Assembly: GCF_900156545.1 (NCBI RefSeq)
Contig: NZ_FTNW01000003.1
Coordinates: 496,001 to 560,000, forward strand
Length of the DNA: 64,000 nucleotides
Source: Aquipseudomonas alcaligenes
Lineage (GTDB): Bacteria > Pseudomonadota > Gammaproteobacteria > Pseudomonadales > Pseudomonadaceae
Direction of reading: 5' to 3'
The notes under the pieces were generated by a model. That model ran no database searches. It was not told the origin of the DNA and saw only the letters and a list, made by a program, of their open reading frames with translations. Below, piece after piece: positions 21,083 through 30,543 of the stretch (its first letter is position 1; every line of letters begins with the position of its first letter). The position numbers and the translations under genes were made by a program.

Positions 21083-22014
21083 ATGCCTTCGCCCCCAGCG
21101 TTCCCCGCCTGACCCACCTGCGCGCCCTCGAGGCCGAGGCCATCCATATCCTGCGCGAGGTGGTGGCGGTGATGCGCAATCCCTGCCTGTTCTATTCGAT
21201 TGGCAAGGACTCCACCGTGTTGCTGCATCTGGCGCGCAAGGCGTTCTTTCCCGGGCCGCTGCCGTTTCCGCTGCTGCATGTCGACACCGGCTGGGAATTC
21301 CATGAGATGGGCCAGTTTCGCGACCGCCTGGCCGCGCGCCTGGGCCTGGACATGCGCGTACACATCAACCCCGACGGCGAGCGGCTGAATATCACGCCCT
21401 TCTCCGTGGGCTCGGCCAAGTACACCGACATCATGAAAACCGAGGCGCTCAAGCAGGCGCTGGCGCAGTACGGTTTCGACGCCTGCTTCGGTGGCGCCCG
21501 GCGCGACGAGGAAAAGTCGCGGGCCAAGGAGCGTGTGTGTTCCTTCCGCGACCCGCACCAGCGCTGGGACCCCAAGCAGCAGCGCCCCGAGCTTTGGCAG
21601 CTGTACAACACCCGGATCAATGCCGGCGAAAGCCTGCGGGTGTTTCCGCTGTCGAACTGGACCGAGCTGGATATCTGGCAGTACATCCACCTGGAGAACA
21701 TCGAGATCGTCGACCTCTACCGCGCCGCGCCGCGTCCGGTGGTGGAACTGCACGGCACCTTGATCTGCGTGGACGACGAGCGTCTGCTGGAGCACCTCAC
21801 GCCCGAGCAGCGCGCCGGCATCCAGACCCGCTGGGTACGTTTCCGCACCCTCGGCTGCTACCCGCTGACCGGTGCGGTGGAGTCGCAGGCGCAATCGCTG
21901 CCGGAGATCATCCAGGAGATGCTGCTGACCCGCACGTCCGAACGCCAGGGGCGGGTCATCGACCATGACCAGGAAGGCTCGATGGAGAAGAAGAAAATCG
22001 AGGGCTACTTCTAA
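21070..22014 (+). CDS. cysD: CysD-like sulfate adenylyltransferase subunit 2, no CysN adjacent
   Basis: This 314-residue protein has the PP-loop motif [20 protein letters not shown] and the family stretch [17 protein letters not shown], and ends [11 protein letters not shown] like canonical CysD. CysD with the GTPase CysN forms ATP sulfurylase, which makes adenosine 5'-phosphosulfate. No cysN or cysNC follows; a terminator and a convergent gene come directly after. The sequence also departs from typical Pseudomonas CysD around residues 75-110, so this looks like a divergent second copy. An alternative ATG at 21079 gives a 4-base overlap with the upstream stop. Confidence 0.88.
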   Translation: MQSMNAFAPSVPRLTHLRALEAEAIHILREVVAVMRNPCLFYSIGKDSTVLLHLARKAFFPGPLPFPLLHVDTGWEFHEMGQFRDRLAARLGLDMRVHINPDGERLNITPFSVGSAKYTDIMKTEALKQALAQYGFDACFGGARRDEEKSRAKERVCSFRDPHQRWDPKQQRPELWQLYNTRINAGESLRVFPLSNWTELDIWQYIHLENIEIVDLYRAAPRPVVELHGTLICVDDERLLEHLTPEQRAGIQTRWVRFRTLGCYPLTGAVESQAQSLPEIIQEMLLTRTSERQGRVIDHDQEGSMEKKKIEGYF

Positions 22015-22038
22015 ACCGCGCAACGCTGCTGTCAGAAG

Positions 22039-22077
22039 CGCCGAGGCCGCGTCATCCGGACGCGGCCTCGGCGTTTT
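22039..22077. terminator. Hairpin terminator between convergent cysD and dabA
   Basis: A 15-bp perfect GC-rich stem (22039-22053 with 22059-22073) with a 5-base loop is followed by TTTT on the plus strand. It ends cysD transcription and abuts the stop of the convergent dabA. Confidence 0.8.
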
Positions 22078-24524
22078 CAGGCCTCCGGCAAGGCTTGCCA
22101 GCCGCTGGCGGTGCGCCGCTCCAGGCGCGCCGGTTGGCCGTCCAGGCGCAGCAGGTGCAGCCAGCCGTGCTGCACCAGATCGCGGACCACGGCGTGAGCC
22201 TCGATCACCCGGTCGATCATCGCCTGCGGCGCTTCGATGACCACGTGCAGGCGCAGCGGGCGGTGCATCCACTGCTGGCCGTCGTGCAGCGACTGACGCG
22301 CCAGGCCGATGCGCAAATCGCCGCCGTTGCCCTCGAACACGCCGATATGGCCGCCCACCACGTTGTGCAGCAGCTTGTTGCCGCTGCCGAAACGCAGGTT
22401 GTCGGTGGTGGAGGTGAAGTACTGCAGGTTGATCCAGTGCGCCACCACCATGGGCGCGGTCATGATCAGTTCCAGTACGCTGCCCTCGCTGTCCTGGCGC
22501 CAGTCGTAGTCGTGCAGGAAGGCGCGGCCCTGCAGGTCGACGTCACGGGTGCGCGCACGCGGCGCGGCGATGAACGCGGCGTTGCCGGCCAGGCCCCATT
22601 CGGGGCGGGTCTGCGCCCAGTCGCGGGCACGCCGGCGCAGCAGGTCGAGCAGCTTGCCCGGCTGCTCGCGCGCCGCCGCCAGGCCCAGCGCATCGGCACG
22701 TTCCTGGCGCACCCGCACGGCGGCCTGGTCGAGGGCCTGGCGCAGGCGCTGCCAGGCGGGCTGCAGGGCGGCCGGCAGATGCTGCTGGCCGAAGATCCGC
22801 ACCTCGTCGGTGCTGGTGTTGTGCAGGCCGGCCAGCACCTGGCAGTGCGCCGGCAGCTCATGCCCGCGGCTGCGCAGCTCGGCGCGCACCTCGGTGTCGT
22901 TGAGCAGGCTGGCCAGCAGGCGTGCATTGACCTCGCCGCTCTGCCCGCAGCAGGCGCCACAATCCAGGCCGGCCGCCTGGGGATTGTTGGCACTCTGGCT
23001 GCCATGGCCGAGCAGTACCAGCAGTTCGGGCACCGGGCCGTTGAGGCCCATGGCCTGGAGAATGCGCGCGGCCAGTTCGGTCTTCTGCGCCAGGCTCATG
23101 GCCGGCAATTGCGGGCTCAGGCGTTGCCACTCACCGTCGCGCCAGGCACTGCGGTGGGCCTCCGGCGTGCCGCCGAGCAAGCCGCTGGTACGCCCGAGCA
23201 GGGAGCCGGCATAGCCCAGGCCGATACTCTCGACCAGGCTGAAGGTGGAGGCCGGCAGACGCTCGAACAGGCGCCAGCGGCCCTGGCGCGTCAGACGCTG
23301 CTGGCGCACCTGTGTCAGGTGCCGGTCCTGCGCCGCGTCGCCGCTGCTGTCGCTGACCTGCAGTTGCGGCGCCAGCAGGCCCGGCAGTTGCGGGCGGGTC
23401 GCCGTGGTGCCCAGCGGCGTGTAGGCGATGGGTAGGCCGAAGAAGCCGGCAAAGCCGCCGGTCTCGAGTTCCGGACAGACCTGTTCCAGGGCCCGGCGCA
23501 GCGGCTCGGAACGCACATCGATGCAGAAGAACAGCTTGGCCAGCGGCACCTGCGCCGGGGTGGCCGCAGGCGCCTGGCCGAGCCGGCGCTGCAGCTGTTC
23601 CTGCCAGGCCAGCTCATCGGCCCGCTGCCACAGCTGCAGGGCCTGCCAGGCGGCCGAGGGGGATTGTTGCAGGCCGGCCTGCCAGGCCTTGCGCCAACGC
23701 TGCCAGCGGCCCTGCGCGTCGCGCTGGCGGTCATCCACCAGCCATTCCCAGGCCGCGCGAATGGCCAGCAGCTCCAGCAGGGTGTGGTCTTCGCTACCCT
23801 GCAGGCGTGCCTGCCAGCGCCGGTAGGCGCACCAGGAGGCCCAGCCCAGGCTGCGCAGCAGCAGGCAGTCGAACCAGGGTTCCCAGTCCTTGCTGGTCAG
23901 TCCCAGGTCGCGCACGGCGGCTTCCAGTGCCGCCTCGGGTTGCTCCGGCAGCTCGGCGATACGCGCGCGCAGGTCGCGCCGCGGGCTGAGCACGCTGAGC
24001 CCACGATCCGCCAGCATGCTGGTGCGCCAGGCCTGGTACAGCCCGACGCCGGCATCCGGGCGCCAGTCGGCCTGCTCGTGGTCGAACCAGGCGGCGCAGC
24101 ACTGGCCGATCTGCTGGGTGATCAGTGTCGGCCAGCCGGGCAGGGCGATGCCCGGTTCGGCCAGGTCTTCCAGCAGCGGCAGGCCGCTGCTGTGCTCCGG
24201 CTCGGCGTCCAGGGCGCTGAGCAACTGCTCGACTGTCCAGGCCTGGTCCTGCTCGGCCACTGCCCGTTGCAGGTGGCGTGCACCAATCCGACCGGCCTGC
24301 CAGGCGTGTTGGTAGTCCTCGGCGGCCAGGCTCAGGCGGCTGCCGGCACGCTGCCAGAGCTGTGCGGCGACGGTCTGCCAGGGCTGGTCGCGCCGCTCCC
24401 ACAGGGGGCTGACGGCGATCATGCGGTCCAGCGGCCAGGTCGGCGCGATGCGTTCGCAGGCCTGCCGGGCGGCGCCGTGCAGGGCGTCCCGGTCGAGGCC
24501 GGGAAAGTGTTCGAGCGCAGTCAT
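22077..24524 (-). CDS. dabA: Inorganic carbon transporter subunit DabA (DUF2309)
   Basis: This 815-residue protein is the DUF2309 component of the DAB system, which works with DabB to accumulate bicarbonate, probably as a membrane-coupled carbonic-anhydrase-like machine. The predicted zinc site is visible: Cys and Asp in LFFCIDVRSEP (about 345-355), His in LLGHGSQSANNP and Cys in LDCGACCG (about 505-525). The ATG at 24524 has AGGAG upstream and overlaps the dabB stop by 4 bases. DabAB was first defined in chemoautotrophs and also occurs in heterotrophs, where it may supply bicarbonate for carboxylation reactions. Confidence 0.92.
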   Translation of the reverse strand: MTALEHFPGLDRDALHGAARQACERIAPTWPLDRMIAVSPLWERRDQPWQTVAAQLWQRAGSRLSLAAEDYQHAWQAGRIGARHLQRAVAEQDQAWTVEQLLSALDAEPEHSSGLPLLEDLAEPGIALPGWPTLITQQIGQCCAAWFDHEQADWRPDAGVGLYQAWRTSMLADRGLSVLSPRRDLRARIAELPEQPEAALEAAVRDLGLTSKDWEPWFDCLLLRSLGWASWCAYRRWQARLQGSEDHTLLELLAIRAAWEWLVDDRQRDAQGRWQRWRKAWQAGLQQSPSAAWQALQLWQRADELAWQEQLQRRLGQAPAATPAQVPLAKLFFCIDVRSEPLRRALEQVCPELETGGFAGFFGLPIAYTPLGTTATRPQLPGLLAPQLQVSDSSGDAAQDRHLTQVRQQRLTRQGRWRLFERLPASTFSLVESIGLGYAGSLLGRTSGLLGGTPEAHRSAWRDGEWQRLSPQLPAMSLAQKTELAARILQAMGLNGPVPELLVLLGHGSQSANNPQAAGLDCGACCGQSGEVNARLLASLLNDTEVRAELRSRGHELPAHCQVLAGLHNTSTDEVRIFGQQHLPAALQPAWQRLRQALDQAAVRVRQERADALGLAAAREQPGKLLDLLRRRARDWAQTRPEWGLAGNAAFIAAPRARTRDVDLQGRAFLHDYDWRQDSEGSVLELIMTAPMVVAHWINLQYFTSTTDNLRFGSGNKLLHNVVGGHIGVFEGNGGDLRIGLARQSLHDGQQWMHRPLRLHVVIEAPQAMIDRVIEAHAVVRDLVQHGWLHLLRLDGQPARLERRTASGWQALPEA

Positions 24525-26038
24525 GGACGATCTCCTGTGGCAAGTGGCGGGGCCTGCGGCGCGCGGACCGGCCACAGGCGGAAGGTGAGGCGGGTGAAGT
24601 GCTCATCCAGGTAGAACCCGGCGAAGGCCAGCGGGTACAGACGTCGGGCCAGGGCGCCCTGGGGGCGGGCGAGGATCAGCGCCTGCAGCAGGTAGAGGCC
24701 GAGGAACAGCAGCAGCGCCAGGACGCTCAGCGGCCAGGGCGCGGCGCTGCCAGGCTGCTGCAGGATCCAGGCCGCTGCCTGGTGCCACAGCAGGTAGGCA
24801 CCGAGCAGCAGGGCGAACATCGCCAGCCCGTAGAGCACCTGGCCACGGCGCAGACACCAGGGCGCCAGGCCGACGGCGAGGATCGCCAGGGCCGCCAGCG
24901 GCAACGGCTGGGTCGGCAGCAGCCAGGCCCACAGCCCCTGCAGCAGGTCCAGAGTCATACCGGCCAGCAACAGGGCCAGCAGCAGGCCGGCGAGGCTGGG
25001 CGCGGGCGCCTGGGGCTGCAGCGCGTGTTGCCGTGCCTGGGCCACGGTCTCGCCGGCGGCGAGGAAGGCGTGGGCCTTGTACAGCGAGTGGGCGAGCAGG
25101 TGTACCAGCGCCAGTTCATACAGGCCCAGGCCGCATTCCAGCAGCATCAGGCCCATCTGCGCGCAGGTCGACCAGGCCAGGCGCACCTTGATACTGATGC
25201 GCGTCATCATCACCAGCGCGGCGATCACCGCGGTCAGCCCGCCGACCACTACCAGCAGGCTTTGTGCCGGCACGGCGGCGGAGAACAGTGGGGCGAAACG
25301 CAGTACCAGGAAGCCGCCGAGGTTGACCAGCCCGGCATGCAGCAGCGCCGACACGGGCGTCGGCGCCTCCATCACCTGGATCAGCCAGCCGTGCACCGGC
25401 AGCTGCGCCGACTTGAGGATCACCGCCAGCGCCAGCAGCAGCGCCGCCAGTTGCAAGTCCCAGCCCAGCTGGCCGCTGGTCTGCAGGCGGGCATTAACTG
25501 CCTCCACGATCAGCGCCATGTTGCTGTCGCCGCTGGCACGGATCAGCAGCAGCGCGGCGACGATCAGGCAGACATCGGCCAGGCGGCTGGCGAGGAATTT
25601 CTTGTGCGCCACCACCAGCGCCTGGGGGCGGTCGCGGTAGAAGGTCAGCAACTGGTGCAGGCTCAGGCTGGAGAGAATCCAGGCGCCCACCAGCAGGACC
25701 AGGTCGTCGCTGGTCACCACGGTGGCCACGGCGGCCAGGGTGACGAGCAGAGCCAGTACATAGCGGCGCTGGCCGGGCTCGCCTTCCAGGTAGCGCCGCG
25801 AGTACTCGATGATCACCCAGGCCAGCAGGCCGACCAGGCCGAGCATGGCCAGCCCCAGGCGGTCGTTGTCCTGGCCGTCCAGCGCCGCCTGCAGCCAGGC
25901 GCCCAGTACCAGGACCAGACCCAGGCCGCCGGCGATGCGCGCCGGCCACCAGAACCCGCGCAGCAGCGCCGCCGGCAACAGCGCCAGGGCGAAGAGCCAG
26001 GGCATCCCCTGAGCCAGTGGGAAGGACAGGCTGAACAT
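24521..26038 (-). CDS. dabB: Inorganic carbon transporter subunit DabB (NDH-1 NuoL-like)
   Basis: This 505-residue polytopic protein belongs to the NuoL/MrpA antiporter-like family, with roughly 14 hydrophobic segments and the proton-channel region SAQLPVHGWLIQVMEAPTPV with its conserved His and Pro. In the DAB system it is thought to couple cation flow to DabA. The start at 26038 is supported by GGAG 7 bases upstream. It is the first gene of the dabB-dabA operon and is divergent from an NhaR-like regulator. Confidence 0.92.
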   Translation of the reverse strand: MFSLSFPLAQGMPWLFALALLPAALLRGFWWPARIAGGLGLVLVLGAWLQAALDGQDNDRLGLAMLGLVGLLAWVIIEYSRRYLEGEPGQRRYVLALLVTLAAVATVVTSDDLVLLVGAWILSSLSLHQLLTFYRDRPQALVVAHKKFLASRLADVCLIVAALLLIRASGDSNMALIVEAVNARLQTSGQLGWDLQLAALLLALAVILKSAQLPVHGWLIQVMEAPTPVSALLHAGLVNLGGFLVLRFAPLFSAAVPAQSLLVVVGGLTAVIAALVMMTRISIKVRLAWSTCAQMGLMLLECGLGLYELALVHLLAHSLYKAHAFLAAGETVAQARQHALQPQAPAPSLAGLLLALLLAGMTLDLLQGLWAWLLPTQPLPLAALAILAVGLAPWCLRRGQVLYGLAMFALLLGAYLLWHQAAAWILQQPGSAAPWPLSVLALLLFLGLYLLQALILARPQGALARRLYPLAFAGFYLDEHFTRLTFRLWPVRAPQAPPLATGDRP

Positions 26039-26116
26039 GCGGCGATCTCCATGGGGGCGCGATGGCACTAGTCTCATGGAGTGCTTGAACTATTAAAAAT
26101 AGATAGATAAGAATTG

Positions 26117-26139
26117 TTCGTTCACTTTAGAAGAACGAA
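26117..26139. promoter_or_regulatory. Inverted repeat next to the NhaR-like gene start
   Basis: TTCGTTC (26117-26123) and GAACGAA (26133-26139) form a perfect inverted repeat with a 9-base spacer, ending two bases before the LysR start codon. It could be an autoregulatory operator between the divergent regulator and dabBA, or an RNA hairpin over the ribosome binding region. Confidence 0.5.
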
Positions 26140-26141
26140 AT

Positions 26142-27044
26142 ATGCGCCGGCTGAATTTCCATCACCTGCATTACTTCTGGGCCGTGGCCAAGGAGGGCAA
26201 CCTGACCCGTGCTGCCGAGGCGCTGCATGTGTCGCAATCGGCCCTGTCCACGCAGATCCGCGTGCTCGAAGAACAGCTCGGGCACCCACTGTTCATTCGC
26301 GCTGGCCGCAGCCTGCAGCTCACCGAGGCAGGGCGCCTGGTGCTGGACTACGCCGAGACCATCTTCGCCCTCGGCAGCGAACTGCAGACCACCCTGCAGA
26401 GCGCCCGCCAGGCCAGCCAGACGCTGCGCATCGGCGCCGTGGCCACACTGTCGCGTAACTTCCAGGAGAACCTGCTGCGGCCCTTCCTCGGCCGTGATGA
26501 CCTGCGCATCACCCTGGAATCCGGCAGCCTGGACGAACTGCTGGAACGCCTGGCCCTGCACAAGCTGGACGTGGTGCTGACCAACCGTGCGGTCAGCGCC
26601 GACAGCCAGCATCCCTGGCAATGCCGCCTGCTGGATCGCCAGGCGGTGTGCCTGATCGGCCCGCCGCGTGCGGACGCACGGTCCTTCGACCTGCGCCGCG
26701 ACCTGCAGCAGGTGCGCCTGATCGTGCCCGGGCGCAGCAGCGATGTGCGCAGTCAGTTCGAGGTCTACTGCCACAGCCATGGCCTGAGCCCGATCATCTG
26801 TGCCGAAGTGGACGACATGGCCATGCTGCGTCTGCTGGCGCGCGACTCTGGCGACCTGGCCCTGCTGCCGGCCGTGGTGGTTCAGGATGAGCTGCGCAGC
26901 GGCGCCCTGCAGCTGTATGCCGAGGTACCGGATATCGCCGAGCAGTTCTACGCCATCACGCTGCAGCGCCAGTTCAGGCTGGGCATCCTGGATGAGCTGC
27001 TGGACCCTCCGTTAGCGGCGCAGACGTTCGGTCAGGGGGCGTGA
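26142..27044 (+). CDS. NhaR-like LysR-family regulator of dabBA
   Basis: This 300-residue LysR protein begins MRRLNFHHLHYFWAVAKEGN, the typical opening of the NhaR subgroup, with the helix-turn-helix at about 18-40 (TRAAEALHVSQSALSTQI). NhaR of E. coli senses Na+ and alkaline pH. Being divergent from the dabB-dabA operon, it probably regulates bicarbonate uptake in response to ions, pH or carbon supply; this is inference from position. A GC-rich inverted repeat lies in the 80 bases after its stop but has no clear T run. Confidence 0.88.
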   Translation: MRRLNFHHLHYFWAVAKEGNLTRAAEALHVSQSALSTQIRVLEEQLGHPLFIRAGRSLQLTEAGRLVLDYAETIFALGSELQTTLQSARQASQTLRIGAVATLSRNFQENLLRPFLGRDDLRITLESGSLDELLERLALHKLDVVLTNRAVSADSQHPWQCRLLDRQAVCLIGPPRADARSFDLRRDLQQVRLIVPGRSSDVRSQFEVYCHSHGLSPIICAEVDDMAMLRLLARDSGDLALLPAVVVQDELRSGALQLYAEVPDIAEQFYAITLQRQFRLGILDELLDPPLAAQTFGQGA

Positions 27045-27125
27045 GCGACGCTGTGTGGTCGGTTCGACACCGGGCGTCATGGCAAGCGGGGGAGAAAGGG
27101 CTTCCGCCCCCGCGTTCAGCGCCAT

Positions 27126-28310
27126 CTAGAGCACTTCGAACAGCCCTGCCGCACCCATGCCACCACCGACGCACATGGTGATCACCACGTACTTCACGCC
27201 ACGGCGCTTACCTTCCAGCAGGGCGTGACCGACCATGCGCGCGCCGCTCATGCCGTAGGGGTGACCGATGGCGATGGCGCCGCCGTTGACGTTGAGCTTG
27301 GCCGGGTCGATGCCGAGCTTCTGCGCGCTGTACAGCACCTGGCAGGCGAAGGCTTCGTTGAGCTCCCATAGGCCGATGTCGTCAACAGTCAGGCCATGCT
27401 GCTTGAGCAGCTTGGGCACGGCGAACACCGGGCCGATGCCCATCTCTTCCGGGGCCAGGCCGGCCACGGCGATGCCGCGGTACAGACCCAGGGGCTGGAT
27501 ACCGCGCTGGGCGGCCAGGGCGCCGCTCATCAGCACGCTGGCGCTGGCGCCGTCGGACAGCTGGCTGGCGTTGCCGGCGGTGATGCAGCCGCCCTCGATC
27601 ACCGGCTTGAGCTTGGTCAGGTCGTCCAGCACGGTCTGCGGGCGGTTGCCTTCGTCCAGGCTCAAGGTGACTTCCTCGAAGCTGACTGCGCCGGTTTCTT
27701 TATCCACCAGTTTCTTGCGCGCGGTGACCGGGACGATTTCATTGGCGAACAGGCCGGCGGCCTGGGCGGCGGCGGTGCGCTGCTGCGATTGCAGGGAGTA
27801 GGCGTCCTGCGCTTCGCGGCTGATGTTGTAGCGCTTGGCCACCAGCTCGGCGGTCTGCAGCATCGGCATATAGGCGTGCTCGGCCATCTTCACCACGGCC
27901 GGATCGTAGTCGGTGGCCGTCCACTTCATGTGGGTGTTCTGCACCAGGCTGATCTGCTCCTGGCCGGCGCCGACCGTGACGGCCATGCCGTCGACCATGA
28001 TCTGCTTGGCGGCGATGGAGATGGCCATCAGGCCGGAGGCGCACTGGCGGTCGATGGTCTGGCCGCTGACCGACAGCGGCAGGCCGGCGGCCAGCAGCGA
28101 CAGGCGGCCGAGGTTGGTGGAGGCGGTGCCGCCCTGCATGGCGGTGCCCATCACCACGTCCTCGATCTCGCCCGGCTCGATGCCGGCGCGCTCGACGGCG
28201 GCGCGCAGGGCAACGGCGGCCATCGATGGCGACTTGAGGTCGTTGAAGGCACCACGGAAGGCCTTGGCGATCGGCGTGCGGGCAGTGGAAACGATGACGG
28301 CGTCTTGCAT
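27126..28310 (-). CDS. Acetyl-CoA C-acyltransferase (thiolase)
   Basis: This 394-residue thiolase has the acyl-enzyme cysteine in [11 protein letters not shown] (about residue 90), the His in the [14 protein letters not shown] segment, and the C-terminal catalytic cysteine in [13 protein letters not shown]. It cleaves 3-ketoacyl-CoA or condenses acyl-CoAs. The start at 28310 follows GAGG, and the unrelated upstream extension of the frame is rejected. A hotdog thioesterase gene lies 19 bases upstream on the same strand, so both likely act in acyl-CoA turnover. Confidence 0.93.
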   Translation of the reverse strand: MQDAVIVSTARTPIAKAFRGAFNDLKSPSMAAVALRAAVERAGIEPGEIEDVVMGTAMQGGTASTNLGRLSLLAAGLPLSVSGQTIDRQCASGLMAISIAAKQIMVDGMAVTVGAGQEQISLVQNTHMKWTATDYDPAVVKMAEHAYMPMLQTAELVAKRYNISREAQDAYSLQSQQRTAAAQAAGLFANEIVPVTARKKLVDKETGAVSFEEVTLSLDEGNRPQTVLDDLTKLKPVIEGGCITAGNASQLSDGASASVLMSGALAAQRGIQPLGLYRGIAVAGLAPEEMGIGPVFAVPKLLKQHGLTVDDIGLWELNEAFACQVLYSAQKLGIDPAKLNVNGGAIAIGHPYGMSGARMVGHALLEGKRRGVKYVVITMCVGGGMGAAGLFEVL

Positions 28311-28329
28311 GGCGGGTTCCTCTTCAGGG

Positions 28330-28764
28330 TTAGTTGCGCAGCAGGCGGGTGAGCGCCGCACGCAGTTGATCGGGGATGGTCGCCGGTTGATTACCGGCGC
28401 GCTGGAGGAAGATCTGCACCAGGCGTCCTGCGGCGCAGGCTTCGTCCTCACCCGCTTTGAACAGGGCTAGCTCGAATTGCACCGAGTGGGTGCCCAGCTT
28501 GCCGACCTTCAGCCCGACCTCGAGGCGTTCGGGAAAGGTGATGGCGGCGAAGTAGTCGCAGGATGCGCTGACCACGAAGCCGATCAGGTCGCCCGCGTGA
28601 ATATCCAGGCCACCCTCTTCGATCAGGTAGGTGTTCACTGCCGTGTCGAAATGGCTCTGGCAGGCAACGTGGTGGACGTGCCCGTACAGATCGTTGTCCT
28701 GCCAGCGCGGCGTGATCGCCTGGAAATGGGCGTAGTCGCTGCGCCGGTGCTGCGGCGTACTCAT
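28330..28764 (-). CDS. Acyl-CoA thioesterase, 4-hydroxybenzoyl-CoA thioesterase-like hotdog
   Basis: This 144-residue hotdog-fold protein carries the family motif [16 protein letters not shown] (residues 18-33), where the Asp after Gln is the likely catalytic residue. It should hydrolyse an acyl-CoA to free acid and CoA. It lies directly upstream of the thiolase on the same strand, so a joint role in fatty or aromatic acid catabolism is likely, but chain preference is unknown. Confidence 0.85.
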   Translation of the reverse strand: MSTPQHRRSDYAHFQAITPRWQDNDLYGHVHHVACQSHFDTAVNTYLIEEGGLDIHAGDLIGFVVSASCDYFAAITFPERLEVGLKVGKLGTHSVQFELALFKAGEDEACAAGRLVQIFLQRAGNQPATIPDQLRAALTRLLRN

Positions 28765-28924
28765 GCGTGGTCCTCGTGCTCGTGCGGTTCACCCTAAAAG
28801 GTAGCGCGGGTGGCGGATACCTTGATTCGCCGCCTGTATTGCAGGCTATTGGCCTGCGCACGGGTTCGCTGTCTGAGGTGGATGAACGTGCGGCGCGCCG
28901 GTCACCCGGCGCTCGGGCACGGGC

Positions 28925-30400
28925 CTAGACGTGTCCCTCCGGCCTTGTCTCGGGTGAGGAAAACTCCAGACAGCCATCCTCGAGGCGGCCGTGGCGCAGC
29001 AGGATCAGGTCCAGCAGGTAGTTCTGGTAGACCTTCCACGGCATGCGGTCGCCCTGGCTGGGCAGCAGGTGGGCGGCGCGCTGGATGTAGCCGGACTTCA
29101 GGTCGAGGAACGGCGCCTTACCCACCGCGCCGTGCTGGCGCGGCGTTACCTGGCGCTGGCCGTGGGCATCCATGTGGCGGATCAGGCGGCACAGGTACTG
29201 GCTGGAGAGGTCGGCCCTGAGCGTCCAGCTGGCGTTGGTGTAGCCGAGGATCATCACCGCGTTGGGCAGATCGCGCAGCATCAGGCCGCGATAGCCCATG
29301 CTCTCGGCGGCGACGAAGGGGCGGCCGTCGACCACCAGCTGCAGGCCGCCGAACAGCTGCAGCTCCAGCCCGGTGGCGCTGACGATGGTGTCGGCCTTGA
29401 GCTCGCGCCCCGAACGCAGACGCACGCCCTGCTCGGTGAAGGTGTCGATCTGCTCGGTGACCATCTCGGCCCGGCCGCTGCGCAGGGCGGCGAACAGGTC
29501 GCCATCGGGAACCGCGCAGACGCGCTGGTCCCAGGGGTTGTAGCGCGGGCTGAAGTGGCGCATGTCGTAACCCTCGCCAAGCTGGCGGCGCACCAGGCCG
29601 AGCAGCAGGCGCCGCACCAGGCCCGGGCTGGCCCGCGCCAGGTTGTAGAAGAACATCTGCAGCGCCACGTTGCGCGTGCGCGCCAGACGGTACACCCAGG
29701 TCGCCGGCAGCAACCGCCGCAGCGCTGCCAGCAGGCGGTCGTGCTGTGGCAGGTTGATCACGTAGCTCGGCGAGCGTTGCAGCAGCGTCACCTGGGCCCC
29801 CTGGTCGACCAGCGCCGGCACCAGGGTCACGGCGGTGGCGCCACTGCCGATCACCAGGATGCGCCGGCCGCCGGGGGCGAAGTCCTGCGGCCAGTGCTGC
29901 GGGTGAATGAAGGTGCCGGTAAAGCGTTCGCGGCCTGGGAATTCCGGCGTGTAACCGGCCTCGTAGCGGTAGTAGCCGGTGCACAGCACCAGCATGCGGC
30001 AGCGCAGCTGCACCGTTTCGGCCTCCTCGCCGCGTTGCACCTGCAGGGTCCACAGGGCCTGGGTGCTGTCCCATTCGGCGCGCAGCACCCGGTGGCGGTA
30101 GCGGATCAGGCTGTCGACGCCATGCTCGCGGGCGGTGTCCTCGATGTAGCGGCGGATCGACGGACCGTCGGCGATGGCCTGCGGATCGGTCCAGGGACGG
30201 AAGCTGTAGCCGAGGGTGTACATGTCCGAGTCGGAGCGGATGCCGGGGTAGCGGAACAGGTCCCAGGTGCCACCCAGGGCGGCGCGGCTTTCGAGAATGG
30301 CCAGGCGTTTGTCCGGGCACTCGCGCCTGAGGTGGCAGGCGGCGCCGATGCCGGACAGGCCGGCACCAACGATCAGGACATCCAGGTCTTCGATGGACAT
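28925..30400 (-). CDS. Flavin-containing monooxygenase, Baeyer-Villiger type
   Basis: This 491-residue protein has an FAD-binding Rossmann motif (VLIVGAGLSGIGAACHL) near the N-terminus, an NADPH-binding Rossmann motif (ILVIGSGATAVTLVPAL) near residue 180, and between them FTGTFIHPQHWP, which fits the Baeyer-Villiger fingerprint FxGxxxHxxxW. Such enzymes insert oxygen next to ketones or oxidise heteroatoms. The ATG at 30400 has GAGGAG upstream. No obvious pathway genes flank it, so the substrate is open. Confidence 0.88.
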   Translation of the reverse strand: MSIEDLDVLIVGAGLSGIGAACHLRRECPDKRLAILESRAALGGTWDLFRYPGIRSDSDMYTLGYSFRPWTDPQAIADGPSIRRYIEDTAREHGVDSLIRYRHRVLRAEWDSTQALWTLQVQRGEEAETVQLRCRMLVLCTGYYRYEAGYTPEFPGRERFTGTFIHPQHWPQDFAPGGRRILVIGSGATAVTLVPALVDQGAQVTLLQRSPSYVINLPQHDRLLAALRRLLPATWVYRLARTRNVALQMFFYNLARASPGLVRRLLLGLVRRQLGEGYDMRHFSPRYNPWDQRVCAVPDGDLFAALRSGRAEMVTEQIDTFTEQGVRLRSGRELKADTIVSATGLELQLFGGLQLVVDGRPFVAAESMGYRGLMLRDLPNAVMILGYTNASWTLRADLSSQYLCRLIRHMDAHGQRQVTPRQHGAVGKAPFLDLKSGYIQRAAHLLPSQGDRMPWKVYQNYLLDLILLRHGRLEDGCLEFSSPETRPEGHV

Positions 30401-30512
30401 GCGGGCTCCTCGGGGCATGGCGGCAGCAGGTCTGCCAGCATGGCACCGGATGCCTTACCTGTGGGAGCCATGGCGAGGGCGAATGCGCCAAACTGGCGAC
30501 CACCGTGCCATG

Positions 30513-30537
30513 AAAAAGGCCCCGCAAGCGGGGCCTT
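30513..30537 (-). terminator. Terminator after uraA
   Basis: Read on the minus strand, a perfect 10-bp stem (30528-30537 with 30516-30525) with a 2-base loop runs into TTTTT (30517-30513). It terminates the upp-uraA operon. Confidence 0.88.
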
Positions 30538-30543
30538 GGGCGA

